NCBI GenBank assembly: GCA_965246745.1 | Contig: OZ251980.1 | Coordinates: 2,046,001-2,110,000 of the forward strand | Source: JANXMY01 sp965246745 | GTDB lineage: Bacteria > Armatimonadota > Armatimonadia > Armatimonadales > Capsulimonadaceae | Length of the DNA stretch: 64,000 bases | Reading direction: 5' to 3' | Shown: one piece after another, positions 1 through 8,671 of the stretch | Layout: each line of letters starts with the position of its first letter | Position numbering within the stretch: position 1 is the stretch's first letter | Notes under the pieces: model-generated | What the model was told of the DNA's origin: nothing | Databases searched by the model: none | The model's input: only the letters and a program-made list of their open reading frames with translations | Made by a program: the position numbers and the translations under genes

Positions 1-1
1 T

Positions 2-610
2 TTTGCGGTTTTGCTGGCGCTGTGCCTGGGCCGCACGGCCTGGGCGCAGGACACGGCGGTTCCGGGGCGCAGCGCCGGACGCGTGTTTCTCGGAATGGAC
101 CGGGCGGATGTCCTGAAAATCCTGCACAAGCCCAGCAAAAGCCGCAGCGTGCAGCATGGGACGACGCGGTACAGCGACGATGAGTGGATCAGCGGCGAGC
201 ACACTCTGTCGGTTGTTTCCGAGCACGACAAAGTGACACAAATTAGGTTCAACAGCCCCCGCATGGTGCTGACCGACGGCCTGAGCGTCCAAAGTTTATG
301 TCCTCAAATTCGCCGCCGCCACCGGACGATGACGGTCCGCGAATACGATGTGCTCGAGGAAGATCATCTTTTGTTCCATATGGACGATGTTCGGGACGGA
401 GTGGCGTTTACCATGCAGATGCAAGCGTACCCTGAGCCGGACCTTTTGAAGAGGTCCTCGCCCAACGAGATCATTATTCACCGGCCCGGCGTCCCCGCCG
501 TGCCGATTGAAGGCGGCCACTGGAGGCCGTTCGTCACCTCGAGCAACGAGTATACGCGCCTCAGCTTATCCTTGATGCAGCGGTATTTCACCTGGAAAGA
601 GCTTCCCTAA
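2..610 (+). CDS. secreted protein of unknown function, 5'-truncated
   Basis: The reading frame is open from base 2. The first visible residues (FAVLLALCLGRTAWAQ) are the hydrophobic core and cleavage region of a signal peptide, so the true start lies outside the window. The mature part begins with a PGRSAGRVFLGM segment that is repeated, with changes, in the next gene (PGRTLGRVALGM). Both proteins also share a RRRHP/RRRHR motif in the middle and an IIIHRPG/ILIHRPG motif near the C-terminus. The two are tandem paralogues, probably exported. I recognise no family and see no catalytic motif. Confidence 0.7.
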   Translation, partial: FAVLLALCLGRTAWAQDTAVPGRSAGRVFLGMDRADVLKILHKPSKSRSVQHGTTRYSDDEWISGEHTLSVVSEHDKVTQIRFNSPRMVLTDGLSVQSLCPQIRRRHRTMTVREYDVLEEDHLLFHMDDVRDGVAFTMQMQAYPEPDLLKRSSPNEIIIHRPGVPAVPIEGGHWRPFVTSSNEYTRLSLSLMQRYFTWKELP

Positions 611-624
611 TAAAGCGCATCTTG

Positions 625-1236
625 ATGAAGCGCATCTTGGCGGCGCTGTGCCTTTTGTCGTCAGTGACCGCTGCCGCCGCGCAGGCCCCGATTGTGCCGG
701 GGCGCACCCTCGGCAGGGTCGCGCTCGGCATGGCGCGTGCCGAAGTCTGGCAGCACCTCGGCAAGCCGTCAGCAATTCATTTTCTGCACGCGGCGGGGCG
801 GCTTTACACCTGGGATGAGTGGGAGGGGCGTAACGGATGGGAGTTCGTCCTTCTGCGCCGGGGCCGGGCTGTGCAGATTGAGCGCGATGTTTCCGATGCG
901 GAGCGATGGACATTTCTGTTTCCGAACGTGCGCCGGCGTCATCCTCATCTGAAAATCAGCCTGTACACGGAATATGAGGACAACGGCTCGACAATTAAAG
1001 CCGATGACATCCGGCAGGGCATCGGCTGGGCGGTGTATATCCATCACTATAAGCATTACGAGTTCGACACGCACCTGCTCGACGAAATCGGGCCGAGCAG
1101 AATACTTATCCACCGGCCCGGAACGGCGCTGCTGACGTATCCCGGAGAAATTCCCGACCAAACCGACCCGTCTCTCGGCAATCTCCGCGCGTGGTTTGCC
1201 GCACAGCCGGGGCAGGCGCACAGACCAAAGAATTGA
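625..1236 (+). CDS. secreted protein of unknown function, paralogue of the preceding gene
   Basis: The protein has 203 residues, starting at ATG 625 (a TTG lies directly before it). It opens with a clear signal peptide (KRILAALCLLSSVTAAAAQA). The mature part is colinear with the gene upstream: PGRTLGRVALGM, a DEW motif, RRRHP, and a C-terminal ILIHRPG. The gap to the previous stop is 14 nt, and a 12-nt sequence (AAGCGCATCTTG) is repeated directly across the start site, as if left by the duplication. No Shine-Dalgarno sequence is visible. It probably acts in the envelope or outside the cell; function unknown. Confidence 0.7.
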   Translation: MKRILAALCLLSSVTAAAAQAPIVPGRTLGRVALGMARAEVWQHLGKPSAIHFLHAAGRLYTWDEWEGRNGWEFVLLRRGRAVQIERDVSDAERWTFLFPNVRRRHPHLKISLYTEYEDNGSTIKADDIRQGIGWAVYIHHYKHYEFDTHLLDEIGPSRILIHRPGTALLTYPGEIPDQTDPSLGNLRAWFAAQPGQAHRPKN

Positions 1237-1242
1237 ACACCC

Positions 1243-3927
1243 ATGGAAAAAGCCTACGAGCCGAAAGATGTGGAAGCGCGGCTATATCCCGATTGGGAAA
1301 GCGCCGGGATTTTTCACGCCGAACCTGCGCCGGGAAAGCCGAAATACAGCATTTGTATCCCGCCGCCGAATGTTACGGGCAGCCTGCACATGGGGCATGC
1401 GCTCAACCACACGGTGCAGGACACGCTCGGACGCTGGCGGCGGATGTGCGGCGACGCCGTGCTGATCCTGCCGGGGCTGGACCACGCAGGGATTGCGACC
1501 CAAACCGTCGTGTCGCGGCAGATCGAAAAAGAAGGCTTGACCCGGTTTGATCTGGGCCGCGACAAGTTCAACGAGCGGGTCTGGGCGTGGAAAGAAGACT
1601 ACGGCGAGCGGATTTTGGTTCAACTCAAGCGCCTCGGCTGCGGCTACGACTGGTCCCGGCTGCGCTTCACGATGGACCCCGCCTATGCCGCCGCCGTCGC
1701 CGAAGCATTTGTGCGCTTTTTCGACGCCGGCCTGATTTACCGGGGCAGGCGGATGGTGAACTGGTCGGTCGGGCTGCAAACCGTGATTTCGGACATCGAA
1801 GTCGAAAACGTAGACACCGACGGCTCGCTGTGGCATCTCTCCTATCCGTTCAGCGACGGCTCCGGGGCCGTCACGGTGGCAACAACCCGGCCGGAAACGC
1901 TGCTCGGGGATACTGCTGTGGCTGTCAACCCGAAAGACCCGCGCTATGCCGGGAAAATCGGGAAAATGCTCCGGCTGCCCTTAACCAATCGCGAAATCCC
2001 GCTGATTGCCGACGATTACGCCAGCCTCGAGTTCGGCACCGGGGCGGTCAAAATCACGCCCGCGCACGACCCGAACGACTACGAAGTCGGCCTGCGGCAC
2101 AACTTAGCCCAAATCACGGTGATCGGCTTCGACGGCCGAATGACCGACGATGCCGGGGTGCGCTATGCGGGATTGGACCGCTTTGAGGCCCGCGACTTGA
2201 TTGTCGGCGATTTAGAGGCCGAAGGGGCGCTGGAAAAAATCGAGCCGTACCGGCACTCGGTCCCGCACTGCGACCGTTCCAAAACCGTGATTGAGCCGCT
2301 GCTGTCCGAGCAGTGGTTTATGAAAATGGCCGGCACCGAGATGGTCCGAAACGCGGCGGCGATTGTCTCGGACGGGCAGATTGAGTTCAGTCCGGGGCGC
2401 TATGCCAAAGCCTACGGAGAGTGGATGGGCGGCATCAAAGACTGGGCCTTGTCGCGGCAGCTTTGGTGGGGGCACCGCATCCCGATTTATTACACGCCCG
2501 ACGGCGCGTTTGTCGCCGCCCGCTCTTTCGCCGAAGCCGTGGAGCGTGCCGGGACCGATCAGTTGACCCAAGACGAGGATGTGCTTGACACATGGTTTTC
2601 GTCGGCTTTGTGGCCGTTTGCGACTCTGGGCTGGCCGGAGCAGACGGCCGATCTCGCCTATTTCTACCCGACCGACTTTTTGACCACGGCCGGCGAGATT
2701 TTGCGCCTGTGGGTCGCCCGCATGGTGATGACGGGCCTCGAATTCACCGGCCAAAAGCCGTTTTCCGATGTTTATATCCATGCCACGGTGCTGGACAAAA
2801 AAGGCCGGCGCATGCAGAAAATGCTCGGCAACGGGATTGACCCGGTGGAGATGATTGACAAGTACGGGGCCGACGCCCTGCGCTTTTCGCTTTTGCGCCT
2901 GGCATCGAAGGGTCAGGATATTCGGTTCAGCGAGGAGCGTGTCCCCGAAGCCCGCAACTTCGGCAACAAGCTGTGGAACGCCGCCCGGTTTGTGCTGCTG
3001 AATACAGCAGAGGAGGCCCCTCCGGCTCCCCCATTATTGGGGGCAGGGGGGACCTCCCTCCCCGAGCGCTGGATAGTGTCGCGGCTGCAAAAGACCATCG
3101 CGACGGTCGGCGCGGCGCTCGCGTCCTACGACATGGACGATGCGTGCGCAGCGCTGTACGGCTTTGTGTGGGGCGAATACTGCGACTGGTTTGTCGAGCT
3201 GTCTAAGCCGGCCCTGCAAGGCGAAGACGGCCCGGCCAAAGAGTCGGCGCGGGCGACCCTGTACGCCGTGCTGGAAACGACCCTGAAGCTGCTGCACCCG
3301 ATCATGCCGTTTGTGACCGATGAAATCTGGCGGCAGCTCCCCGGCAAAACCCAAAGCATCAGCCTGGCCCCCTACCCCGTTTACGACGAAGCCTGGGTGG
3401 ATGCCGACGCCGAAGCCGCTGTGGGACTTTTGATTGAAAGCATCACGGCCCTGCGCGGGCTGCGGGCCGAGTTCACGCCCGGCGGACCCGAAAACGAGGC
3501 CGCACGGGCCGCAATGCTGACCCGCAAACTGTCGGTTGCTGCGGTGCCCGAAACCGACGCCGCCCGCGACGCCCTCACGGAGCAGCTTCCGGCGCTCATC
3601 GCCCTGGCGCGGCTGGGCGCAACTGTTGTTGCGCCGGCGGCTCCCACTGACGGCGGCCGGTATGTCCCGGCAAGCGTGCCCGGCGCGGCATTTTATGTGC
3701 CTGCCGGCGAGCTTTTGGAGGGACTGGACCCGGCCCGCGAGTCTGCCCGGCTGGCCGCCGAGATTGCAAAGCTCGGCAAAGAGCAGGCGGCGGTCACTGC
3801 CCGCCTCGGCAACCCGAGCTTTGTCGAGCGTGCCCTGCCCGAAGTGGTCGAGCGCACCCGCGCCGACGCGGCGGAGCTGGCGCAGAAGCTGGCAAAACTG
3901 GAACTGCGGCGCGGGCTGCTGAAATAA
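1243..3927 (+). CDS. valS: valine--tRNA ligase
   Basis: This cytoplasmic class I synthetase charges tRNA-Val. The 894 residues fit the family. The HIGH motif appears as HMGH near residues 49-52 after PPNVTGSL. The CP1 editing domain follows at about 190-340 (TTRPETLLGDTAVAVNP). The second signature near residue 522 reads RRMQKMLGNGIDP in place of KMSKSLGN. The anticodon-binding domain contains DDACAALYGFVWGEYCDWFVE, and the last 65 residues form the coiled tRNA arm. Around residues 590-606 (APPAPPLLGAGGTSLPE) the DNA carries an in-frame copy of a GC hairpin found elsewhere in the window. The ATG is 6 nt after the previous stop and has no obvious Shine-Dalgarno. Confidence 0.97.
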   Translation: MEKAYEPKDVEARLYPDWESAGIFHAEPAPGKPKYSICIPPPNVTGSLHMGHALNHTVQDTLGRWRRMCGDAVLILPGLDHAGIATQTVVSRQIEKEGLTRFDLGRDKFNERVWAWKEDYGERILVQLKRLGCGYDWSRLRFTMDPAYAAAVAEAFVRFFDAGLIYRGRRMVNWSVGLQTVISDIEVENVDTDGSLWHLSYPFSDGSGAVTVATTRPETLLGDTAVAVNPKDPRYAGKIGKMLRLPLTNREIPLIADDYASLEFGTGAVKITPAHDPNDYEVGLRHNLAQITVIGFDGRMTDDAGVRYAGLDRFEARDLIVGDLEAEGALEKIEPYRHSVPHCDRSKTVIEPLLSEQWFMKMAGTEMVRNAAAIVSDGQIEFSPGRYAKAYGEWMGGIKDWALSRQLWWGHRIPIYYTPDGAFVAARSFAEAVERAGTDQLTQDEDVLDTWFSSALWPFATLGWPEQTADLAYFYPTDFLTTAGEILRLWVARMVMTGLEFTGQKPFSDVYIHATVLDKKGRRMQKMLGNGIDPVEMIDKYGADALRFSLLRLASKGQDIRFSEERVPEARNFGNKLWNAARFVLLNTAEEAPPAPPLLGAGGTSLPERWIVSRLQKTIATVGAALASYDMDDACAALYGFVWGEYCDWFVELSKPALQGEDGPAKESARATLYAVLETTLKLLHPIMPFVTDEIWRQLPGKTQSISLAPYPVYDEAWVDADAEAAVGLLIESITALRGLRAEFTPGGPENEAARAAMLTRKLSVAAVPETDAARDALTEQLPALIALARLGATVVAPAAPTDGGRYVPASVPGAAFYVPAGELLEGLDPARESARLAAEIAKLGKEQAAVTARLGNPSFVERALPEVVERTRADAAELAQKLAKLELRRGLLK
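3022..3060 (+). repeat. GC-hairpin repeat (family B), in frame inside valS
   Basis: A CCCCC-ATTATT-GGGGG hairpin is followed by a GGGGGG tail. Nearly the same sequence lies at 59271-59299 (inverted) and 59353-59382, outside any gene. In valS it is translated as a Pro/Gly/Leu-rich stretch between the catalytic core and the anticodon-binding domain, where length variation may be tolerated. Confidence 0.75.
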
Positions 3928-3957
3928 CCGCGCCGATGAGCACCACGGCGTAAGAGC

Positions 3958-3984
3958 CGCGAATTGAAATCCGTGGGACCTGCC
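3958..3984 (+). repeat. possible solo arm of the nested-palindrome family
   Basis: The gap between valS and the next gene holds ATTGAAATCC followed by a GTGGG linker and CCTGCC. This matches the outer hairpin and linker of the arms at 18580-18642 and 18976-19042. No second arm is visible nearby, so it may be a decayed half copy. Confidence 0.4.
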
Positions 3985-4008
3985 ATCTGTGTTTGAGAGC
4001 GCTTCGGG

Positions 4009-4014
4009 TACAAT
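4009..4014 (+). promoter_or_regulatory. -10 box TACAAT, 8 nt before the glycosyltransferase ATG
   Basis: TACAAT ends 8 nt before ATG 4023 and there is no Shine-Dalgarno between them. Transcription from this box would begin within a few bases of the ATG, giving a leaderless or nearly leaderless mRNA. No convincing -35 is visible. Confidence 0.5.
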
Positions 4015-4022
4015 CACGCGCA

Positions 4023-5672
4023 ATGACCCTGCCGCCGCCGACCAAACTTGCTGCCGGTCCCCTGCCCCTGCTTGGCATTCTCATGCTGGCGCTGACCCTG
4101 CGCCTGTGGGGCATCACTTGGGGGCTGCCGTCGGCGACGCACTATTTTTCGTACCACCCGGATGAAACCGTTGTGCTGGAAACGTCGTCGGTCACGCTGA
4201 ACGTCTTTGCGGGCCGCCTGCTGCCGCATTTTTACAATTACGGCTCTTTGCAGCTTTATTTGGTCTGTTTTGCGAACACGCTGGCCGCGCTCTTCGGGGC
4301 GGTAGACATCGTGCCCAAAAACTTCGACCAATGGTATCCGCAGTGGGCGAAGATGTATTTGGTGGGGCGGCTGCTGACGGTCGGCATGGGAGTCGGCACT
4401 GTCTGGGCGACCTATGCCGCCGGGGCGCGTCTCTGGGGCCGCCGCGCGGGCCTGCCGGCCGCGCTCATTCTCGCAGTTACGCCGCTGCACGCCCAGCACT
4501 CGCATTTTTTGACCGTGGACGTGCCTGCGACCTTCTGGCTGACCCTGTCGCTGGTCTGGACCGTGCGCCTTGCGACCGATGACCCGAAGCCGCTCCGCGC
4601 CGCCCTGCTTGCGGGCCTGTTCGCCGGCCTCGCGACGGCGACCAAGTACAACATGGCCCTGGCGATTTTGCCCCTGCTGACCGCCTGCATCCTAAACTCC
4701 TACCCTTCCCGCTTCGGGAGGGTCGGCGCTTGCGCCGGGGTAGGTCTCCTGTCTTTCGTTCTCGCCTTCTGCGCCGCCTGCCCCGGCGCACTCTTAGAAC
4801 ACAGCAAATTCATCAAAGACGTGCGCTTTGAAGCCGTCCATGTGCAGAACGGCGACGACCCGACCTTTCGCGGCACCGGCAGCGGCTTTGTCTACCATAT
4901 TGCTCACAACTTGGACGCCGGCCTCGGCCTGCCGCTCCTCATTTTGGCCCTGGCCTCTGTCGGCTACGCAGTTTACCGAAGACAGCGCGGCGACGGGCTT
5001 TTGGCGGCGTTTGCCCTGCCCTACTACATCTTGATCGGCCTCGCCGCCGTGCGCTATGCCCGCTACACCATTCCGCTGCTGCCGATTTTGGCATTATGGA
5101 CCGGGCGAATGCTGGCGGACGGCTCGCGTCTTTCGCGCCCTGTGCTGCGGCGTGCGGCGATCTCTGCTGCGGCGGTCGGCTTTTTTGCGGCGGCTGCCGA
5201 TACGCTGCTTCTTGTGTCTGCAATGGCCGGCACGGACACGCGAGACCAAGCCTTGTTCTGGCTGAACTCACAGGCGTCTGCCCCCGCAAAGATCGGCTTT
5301 CCGGTGCAGCCCTGGTTTGGAACAGCGCCGGTCAGTCCCTACTTCCCGCTGCCGGGTGTCGGCGCATGGCAGGCGGTGACGCCGCCCGAAATCAAGCAGC
5401 GAATAGCTTACAGCGGCACAGACTGGGACATCAACGCGCTGAAAACGCAAAAACCGGAGGTTGTCGTTCTCAGCGAATATGATTACGACGACGCCCTGCG
5501 GCTTGAAGACCCGGCGGCAAAAGCCTACCTCGCCGCGCTGACGCAAAATTACGCCCGGCAGACTGTTCTGCCGAGCAAGTTTCAAGACGCGCCCGAGTTC
5601 CCGTCAAGCAGCCTGCCGCACGATATGACGTACACCAACCCAATTATCTCCATTTACCGGCGAAAGCAGTAA
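4023..5672 (+). CDS. PMT/ArnT-like membrane glycosyltransferase
   Basis: This 549-residue protein has about 10-12 hydrophobic segments and the layout of GT-C enzymes, which take sugar from a polyprenyl-phosphate donor outside the inner membrane. The HPDE motif near residue 42, in the first loop after TM1, fits the acidic catalytic motif of the dolichyl-phosphate-mannose transferase superfamily. The C-terminal 130 residues look like a soluble domain. ATG 4023 is chosen over an in-frame TTG at 3993 because the TACAAT box falls between them. The segment encoded by 4699-4744 is an inserted palindrome (NSYPSRFGRVGACAGVG). The gene is followed after 3 nt by an rfaE1-type kinase, so a role in envelope glycan is plausible. 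The acceptor cannot be predicted. Confidence 0.8.
   Translation: MTLPPPTKLAAGPLPLLGILMLALTLRLWGITWGLPSATHYFSYHPDETVVLETSSVTLNVFAGRLLPHFYNYGSLQLYLVCFANTLAALFGAVDIVPKNFDQWYPQWAKMYLVGRLLTVGMGVGTVWATYAAGARLWGRRAGLPAALILAVTPLHAQHSHFLTVDVPATFWLTLSLVWTVRLATDDPKPLRAALLAGLFAGLATATKYNMALAILPLLTACILNSYPSRFGRVGACAGVGLLSFVLAFCAACPGALLEHSKFIKDVRFEAVHVQNGDDPTFRGTGSGFVYHIAHNLDAGLGLPLLILALASVGYAVYRRQRGDGLLAAFALPYYILIGLAAVRYARYTIPLLPILALWTGRMLADGSRLSRPVLRRAAISAAAVGFFAAAADTLLLVSAMAGTDTRDQALFWLNSQASAPAKIGFPVQPWFGTAPVSPYFPLPGVGAWQAVTPPEIKQRIAYSGTDWDINALKTQKPEVVVLSEYDYDDALRLEDPAAKAYLAALTQNYARQTVLPSKFQDAPEFPSSSLPHDMTYTNPIISIYRRKQ
4699..4744 (+). repeat. three-stem palindrome inside a glycosyltransferase coding sequence
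   Basis: The outer stem CCTACCC/GGGTAGG encloses two hairpins, CCC-GCTTC-GGG and CGGCGC-TT-GCGCCG. The reverse complement resembles one arm of the nested palindrome at 33724-33880: CCGGCGC, then a short loop, then GACCCTC. It is 46 bp long and keeps the host frame open. Confidence 0.65.
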
Positions 5673-5675
5673 CTT

Positions 5676-6680
5676 ATGAACGCAGAACGCGCGGAAGAAA
5701 TTCTAGACGGCTTCGAAGGCAAGCGCATACTTGTCGTCGGCGATGTCATGCTCGACGAGTACGTCTGGGGGCGGGTCAGCCGGGTCTCGCCCGAAGCGCC
5801 GGTGATGATCGTAGACGCCGACAGCCATACGTTTGTGCCCGGCGGGGCCGCAAACGTTGTCAACAATGTGTGCGCCCTCGGCGGGCGGGCGCTGATTGCC
5901 GGAATACTCGGCGAAGACAGCGCGGCGGTGACTTTGCGCGAGAAGCTCGTTGAAGAAGGCGCAGATGTTGCGGGGCTTGTTGCGGTCCGCGACCGGCCGA
6001 CCACGCTGAAAACGCGGGTCATCGCGCACACGCAGCAGGGCGCACAGCAGGTTGTGCGGGTAGACCATGAGCGGCGCGATCCGGTCAGCGCCGACGTGCA
6101 GGCGAGCTTACTGCACTATTTAGCAGGCGCAGTCGCCGGGTGCGACGCCCTGCTGCTGTCGGACTACCAGAAGGGCTTGCTCGGGCGGGACCTGGTGAAA
6201 TCGGTCGTGCAGACCGGGCGCGACGCCGGCAAAGTCCTGACAGGCAACTTGAAGCCGAAAGGCATCGGCGGACACTGCCGGTTGACCATGATCACGCTGA
6301 ACGTCTTTGAAGCCGGGGAAGCGTCGGGCCTGCTGCTCGGCGACGGCAGCGGCAGCGATCCGGGCACGCTGCATGAGGCCGGGCGGATGCTGCTGCGGAA
6401 GTCCGGCGCGGACAATGTGCTGATCACGCGCGGGGCGCACGGCCTGTCGCTGTTTTCGGCGGACGGGGGTGAGTTTGTCCTGCCCGCGCACCCGGTGGAA
6501 GTCTTTGACGGCACCGGGGCGGGCGACACGACGATTACGACGCTGACCCTGGCGCTGGCGGCAGGCGCGACCCCGCCCGAAGCGGTGACGCTGGCGAATG
6601 CCGCCGGCGCGGTGGTCGTGCGGAAGCTCGGGGTCGCGACCGCGACCCGCGCGGAGATTTTGGACTGTGTGCGGGAGTGA
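5676..6680 (+). CDS. rfaE1: PfkB-family kinase, RfaE domain I-like (heptose-7-phosphate kinase type)
   Basis: The 334-residue protein matches the kinase half of HldE/RfaE: VVGDVMLDEYVWGRVSRVSPEAPV at the N-terminus, PGGAANVVNNVCALGG, LLSDYQKGLL, and the PfkB signature DGTGAGD. Asp284 there is the expected catalytic base. The family phosphorylates D-glycero-D-manno-heptose 7-phosphate at O1 for ADP-heptose synthesis. The nucleotidyltransferase half found in E. coli HldE is absent, as in organisms with a separate second enzyme, and none is seen in the window. It starts 3 nt after the glycosyltransferase stop, so the two are probably one operon. Substrate is inferred from the family. Confidence 0.85.
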   Translation: MNAERAEEILDGFEGKRILVVGDVMLDEYVWGRVSRVSPEAPVMIVDADSHTFVPGGAANVVNNVCALGGRALIAGILGEDSAAVTLREKLVEEGADVAGLVAVRDRPTTLKTRVIAHTQQGAQQVVRVDHERRDPVSADVQASLLHYLAGAVAGCDALLLSDYQKGLLGRDLVKSVVQTGRDAGKVLTGNLKPKGIGGHCRLTMITLNVFEAGEASGLLLGDGSGSDPGTLHEAGRMLLRKSGADNVLITRGAHGLSLFSADGGEFVLPAHPVEVFDGTGAGDTTITTLTLALAAGATPPEAVTLANAAGAVVVRKLGVATATRAEILDCVRE

Positions 6681-6685
6681 GGTCC

Positions 6686-7075
6686 CTACTGCCCCGTCGT
6701 CTTCGGCGCACGAATATGAACCGTTTTGGCCGTCGGCGCGTCGGCGCTGCCGTCGGTAGCGGCGCTGATCATCGTGTCCACGGTCAGATCGGTAAATGCG
6801 CCGGTCGGTGCGCCTTTGGCATCGCCGGGCTTATAGATTTTGGCCGTATCGGGCACCGAAAGCACAACAGTCTTTTTCTTGTGTGTCAGCGTCACGGTTT
6901 TCGCGGCGGCGTCCACGGCGGAGATTTTGCCGCCGACATGGTCGCGCTTTTTGGGCGCGGGCGCGGCGGCGGACGGGTCGGCGGGCGCGGCGGGGGAAGC
7001 CGGCGCGGTTTGGGCGGCGGCGAAAGGGCTGAGCAGGGTGAGCGTCAGGGCAATAGGCAGCAAGCGGCGGGTCAT
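6686..7075 (-). CDS. small secreted protein, DUF5666-like fold possible
   Basis: The protein has 129 residues. It begins with a signal peptide (MTRRLLPIALTLTLLSPFAAAQ), then an Ala/Pro-rich linker, then a compact beta-rich domain (HVGGKISAVDAAAKTVTLTHKKKTVVLSVPDTAKIYKPG...). This pattern is typical of small exported OB-like DUF5666 domains. The start at 7075 is chosen because the signal peptide begins there; GGAG lies upstream. Its 3' end faces rfaE1, 5 bp away. Function unknown. Confidence 0.65.
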   Translation of the reverse strand: MTRRLLPIALTLTLLSPFAAAQTAPASPAAPADPSAAAPAPKKRDHVGGKISAVDAAAKTVTLTHKKKTVVLSVPDTAKIYKPGDAKGAPTGAFTDLTVDTMISAATDGSADAPTAKTVHIRAPKTTGQ

Positions 7076-7182
7076 GGCGGGGGTCTCCAGTCGGTGTGAT
7101 ATGCAAACAGACGCAGGAGTTCGGCCGATGTTCACCGAATAAACCAAAAAAGACATTGTGACGGGATAGGGGATAACCGACG

Positions 7183-7926
7183 ATGACCTATTGTTTAGGC
7201 GTCATCACCAAAGACGGCTTGGTGATGATGTCCGACTCGCGCACCAATTCCGGCTACGATCAGGTCAATGTCTGCCGCAAGATGTACCAGTTTGTTTTGC
7301 CCGGCGAGCGCGTCTTTGTGCTGCTTGCCAGCGGCAGCCTGTCGCTGACTCAGAGCATCATCACGCTGTTGGGCCGGGACTTCGACCGGGGGGTCGGCCT
7401 GGCGTCCGCGCCGTCCTTGTACGATGCCGCGCGGGTGGTCGGCGAGCAGGTGCGTCAGGTGTCGGATTTGGACCGGGCGGCTTTGGAGCGCGACGATTAC
7501 CGTTTCAATGTCCATTTCATCTTGGGCGGCCAGATACACGGTCAGCCGCACGACCTCTACTTGGTGTATCCGCAGGGAAACCCGCTTCGGGCGACCGAAG
7601 ACTCGCCGTTTCTCCAAATCGGCGAGCACAAATACGGCCGGCCTATTCTTGTGCGCGGCATCCAGTACGCCGAAACGCCTTTGGAAGAAGCGGCGAAGTA
7701 CGCGCTGATTTCGATGGACTCGACCATGCGCTCCAATGTCACGGTCGGCCCGCCGATTGACCTGGCGCTCTACGGCAAAGATGAATTCGATCTGCACCGC
7801 CGCCGCCGCATGACCGCCGCCGACCCGGACCTGCGCGGTATCCATGTCCAGTGGGAGCTGGCCCTCCGCCGCAGCGTTTCCGACCTGCCGCCGATTGATT
7901 TTGAGACGTTTGGACAGAAGATATAA
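7183..7926 (+). CDS. anbu: Anbu-type proteasome-like protease
   Basis: The 247 residues match Anbu (ancestral beta subunit), a bacterial relative of HslV and the 20S beta subunits. MTYCLGV places the nucleophile Thr2 next to the initiator Met. SDSRTNSGYDQVNVCRKM carries the conserved Asp and Lys33 that pair with the N-terminal Thr. SISTSDG-like glycine motifs seen in true proteasomes are replaced by the Anbu-type VLLASGSLSLTQS. In many bacteria anbu sits with an ATP-grasp protein, an alpha-E protein and a transglutaminase; none of these is here. The protein should form open-ring or helical assemblies in the cytoplasm. Substrates are unknown. Confidence 0.88.
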   Translation: MTYCLGVITKDGLVMMSDSRTNSGYDQVNVCRKMYQFVLPGERVFVLLASGSLSLTQSIITLLGRDFDRGVGLASAPSLYDAARVVGEQVRQVSDLDRAALERDDYRFNVHFILGGQIHGQPHDLYLVYPQGNPLRATEDSPFLQIGEHKYGRPILVRGIQYAETPLEEAAKYALISMDSTMRSNVTVGPPIDLALYGKDEFDLHRRRRMTAADPDLRGIHVQWELALRRSVSDLPPIDFETFGQKI

Positions 7927-7952
7927 GACTATATCGCGAGGAAGTAAATTGA

Positions 7953-8070
7953 GCGAGGAAGTAAACTTCACTCGCTGGATAGGGTCGTCCTTCGGACGAA
8001 AGAATGGCAGCCGTTAGGCTTCTTCGTCCGAAGGACGACCCTATCCAGCGAGTGAAGTTTACTTCCTCGC
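7953..8070. repeat. nested palindrome E1
   Basis: An inverted repeat of 48 bp per arm, identical as far as I can read, surrounds a centre of about 22 nt. Each arm contains GAAG-TAAA-CTTC (outer hairpin) and CGTCC-TTC-GGACG (inner hairpin). Bases 7936-7952 repeat the start of the left arm once more. It lies between anbu and a DUF4126 gene transcribed in the same direction. Confidence 0.9.
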
Positions 8071-8094
8071 CTATTGCATGATATGCTGCATACT

Positions 8095-8580
8095 ATGAAC
8101 ATTTATTTGAAAGCACTGGGCATCGGCGCGGTCGCCGGCATGCGGAGCGCGTCGGCTCCGGCCCTGACCAGCCATTATTTCGCGAATAACCCGTCGCTGT
8201 TTCTCGACGCATCACCGCTGAAAACGCTCGGGACTCAGACCACGGCCAATGGACTGAAGCTTATGGCGGCGGGTGAGCTTGTGGCCGACAAGCTGCCGCG
8301 CTGTCCGAACCGGACCGATCCCGGCCCGCTCGGGGCGCGGGCGGTCTCCGGCGGGACCTGCGCGGCGGCGATTTTTCTGGCGGCCGGCGAGCGCCCCGAA
8401 GTCGGCGCAGCGCTCGGAGCCATCGCTGCCGTCGTTTCGGCGTTCACAATGATGACCCTGCGGCGGGCCATTGGAAAGGCGGCGGGGCTGCCGGACCCGG
8501 CGGTGGCGCTGGCGGAAGACGCCCTCGCGCTCGGCCTCGGGTGGGCCGTGTTCGCGCCTGCAAAAAATACCGGAAAATAA
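8095..8580 (+). CDS. DUF4126 family membrane protein
   Basis: The 161-residue protein has Gly/Ala-rich hydrophobic segments and the motifs GMRSASAPAL near the N-terminus, GELVADKLPRCPNRT in the middle and GARAVSG after it. All are characteristic of DUF4126, an inner-membrane family of unknown role. ATG 8095 fits the family N-terminus; an in-frame ATG at 8074 would add seven residues encoded next to the palindrome E1. No Shine-Dalgarno is visible for either. Confidence 0.75.
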   Translation: MNIYLKALGIGAVAGMRSASAPALTSHYFANNPSLFLDASPLKTLGTQTTANGLKLMAAGELVADKLPRCPNRTDPGPLGARAVSGGTCAAAIFLAAGERPEVGAALGAIAAVVSAFTMMTLRRAIGKAAGLPDPAVALAEDALALGLGWAVFAPAKNTGK

Positions 8581-8671
8581 TCCCAATTCGCCCTAAAGAA
8601 CCGAAACCTCTCTGCCGAGAATGAAACTGTCACCGGCCAGAGTGGCCGGAGGACGACCAAAACAAGCAAAC

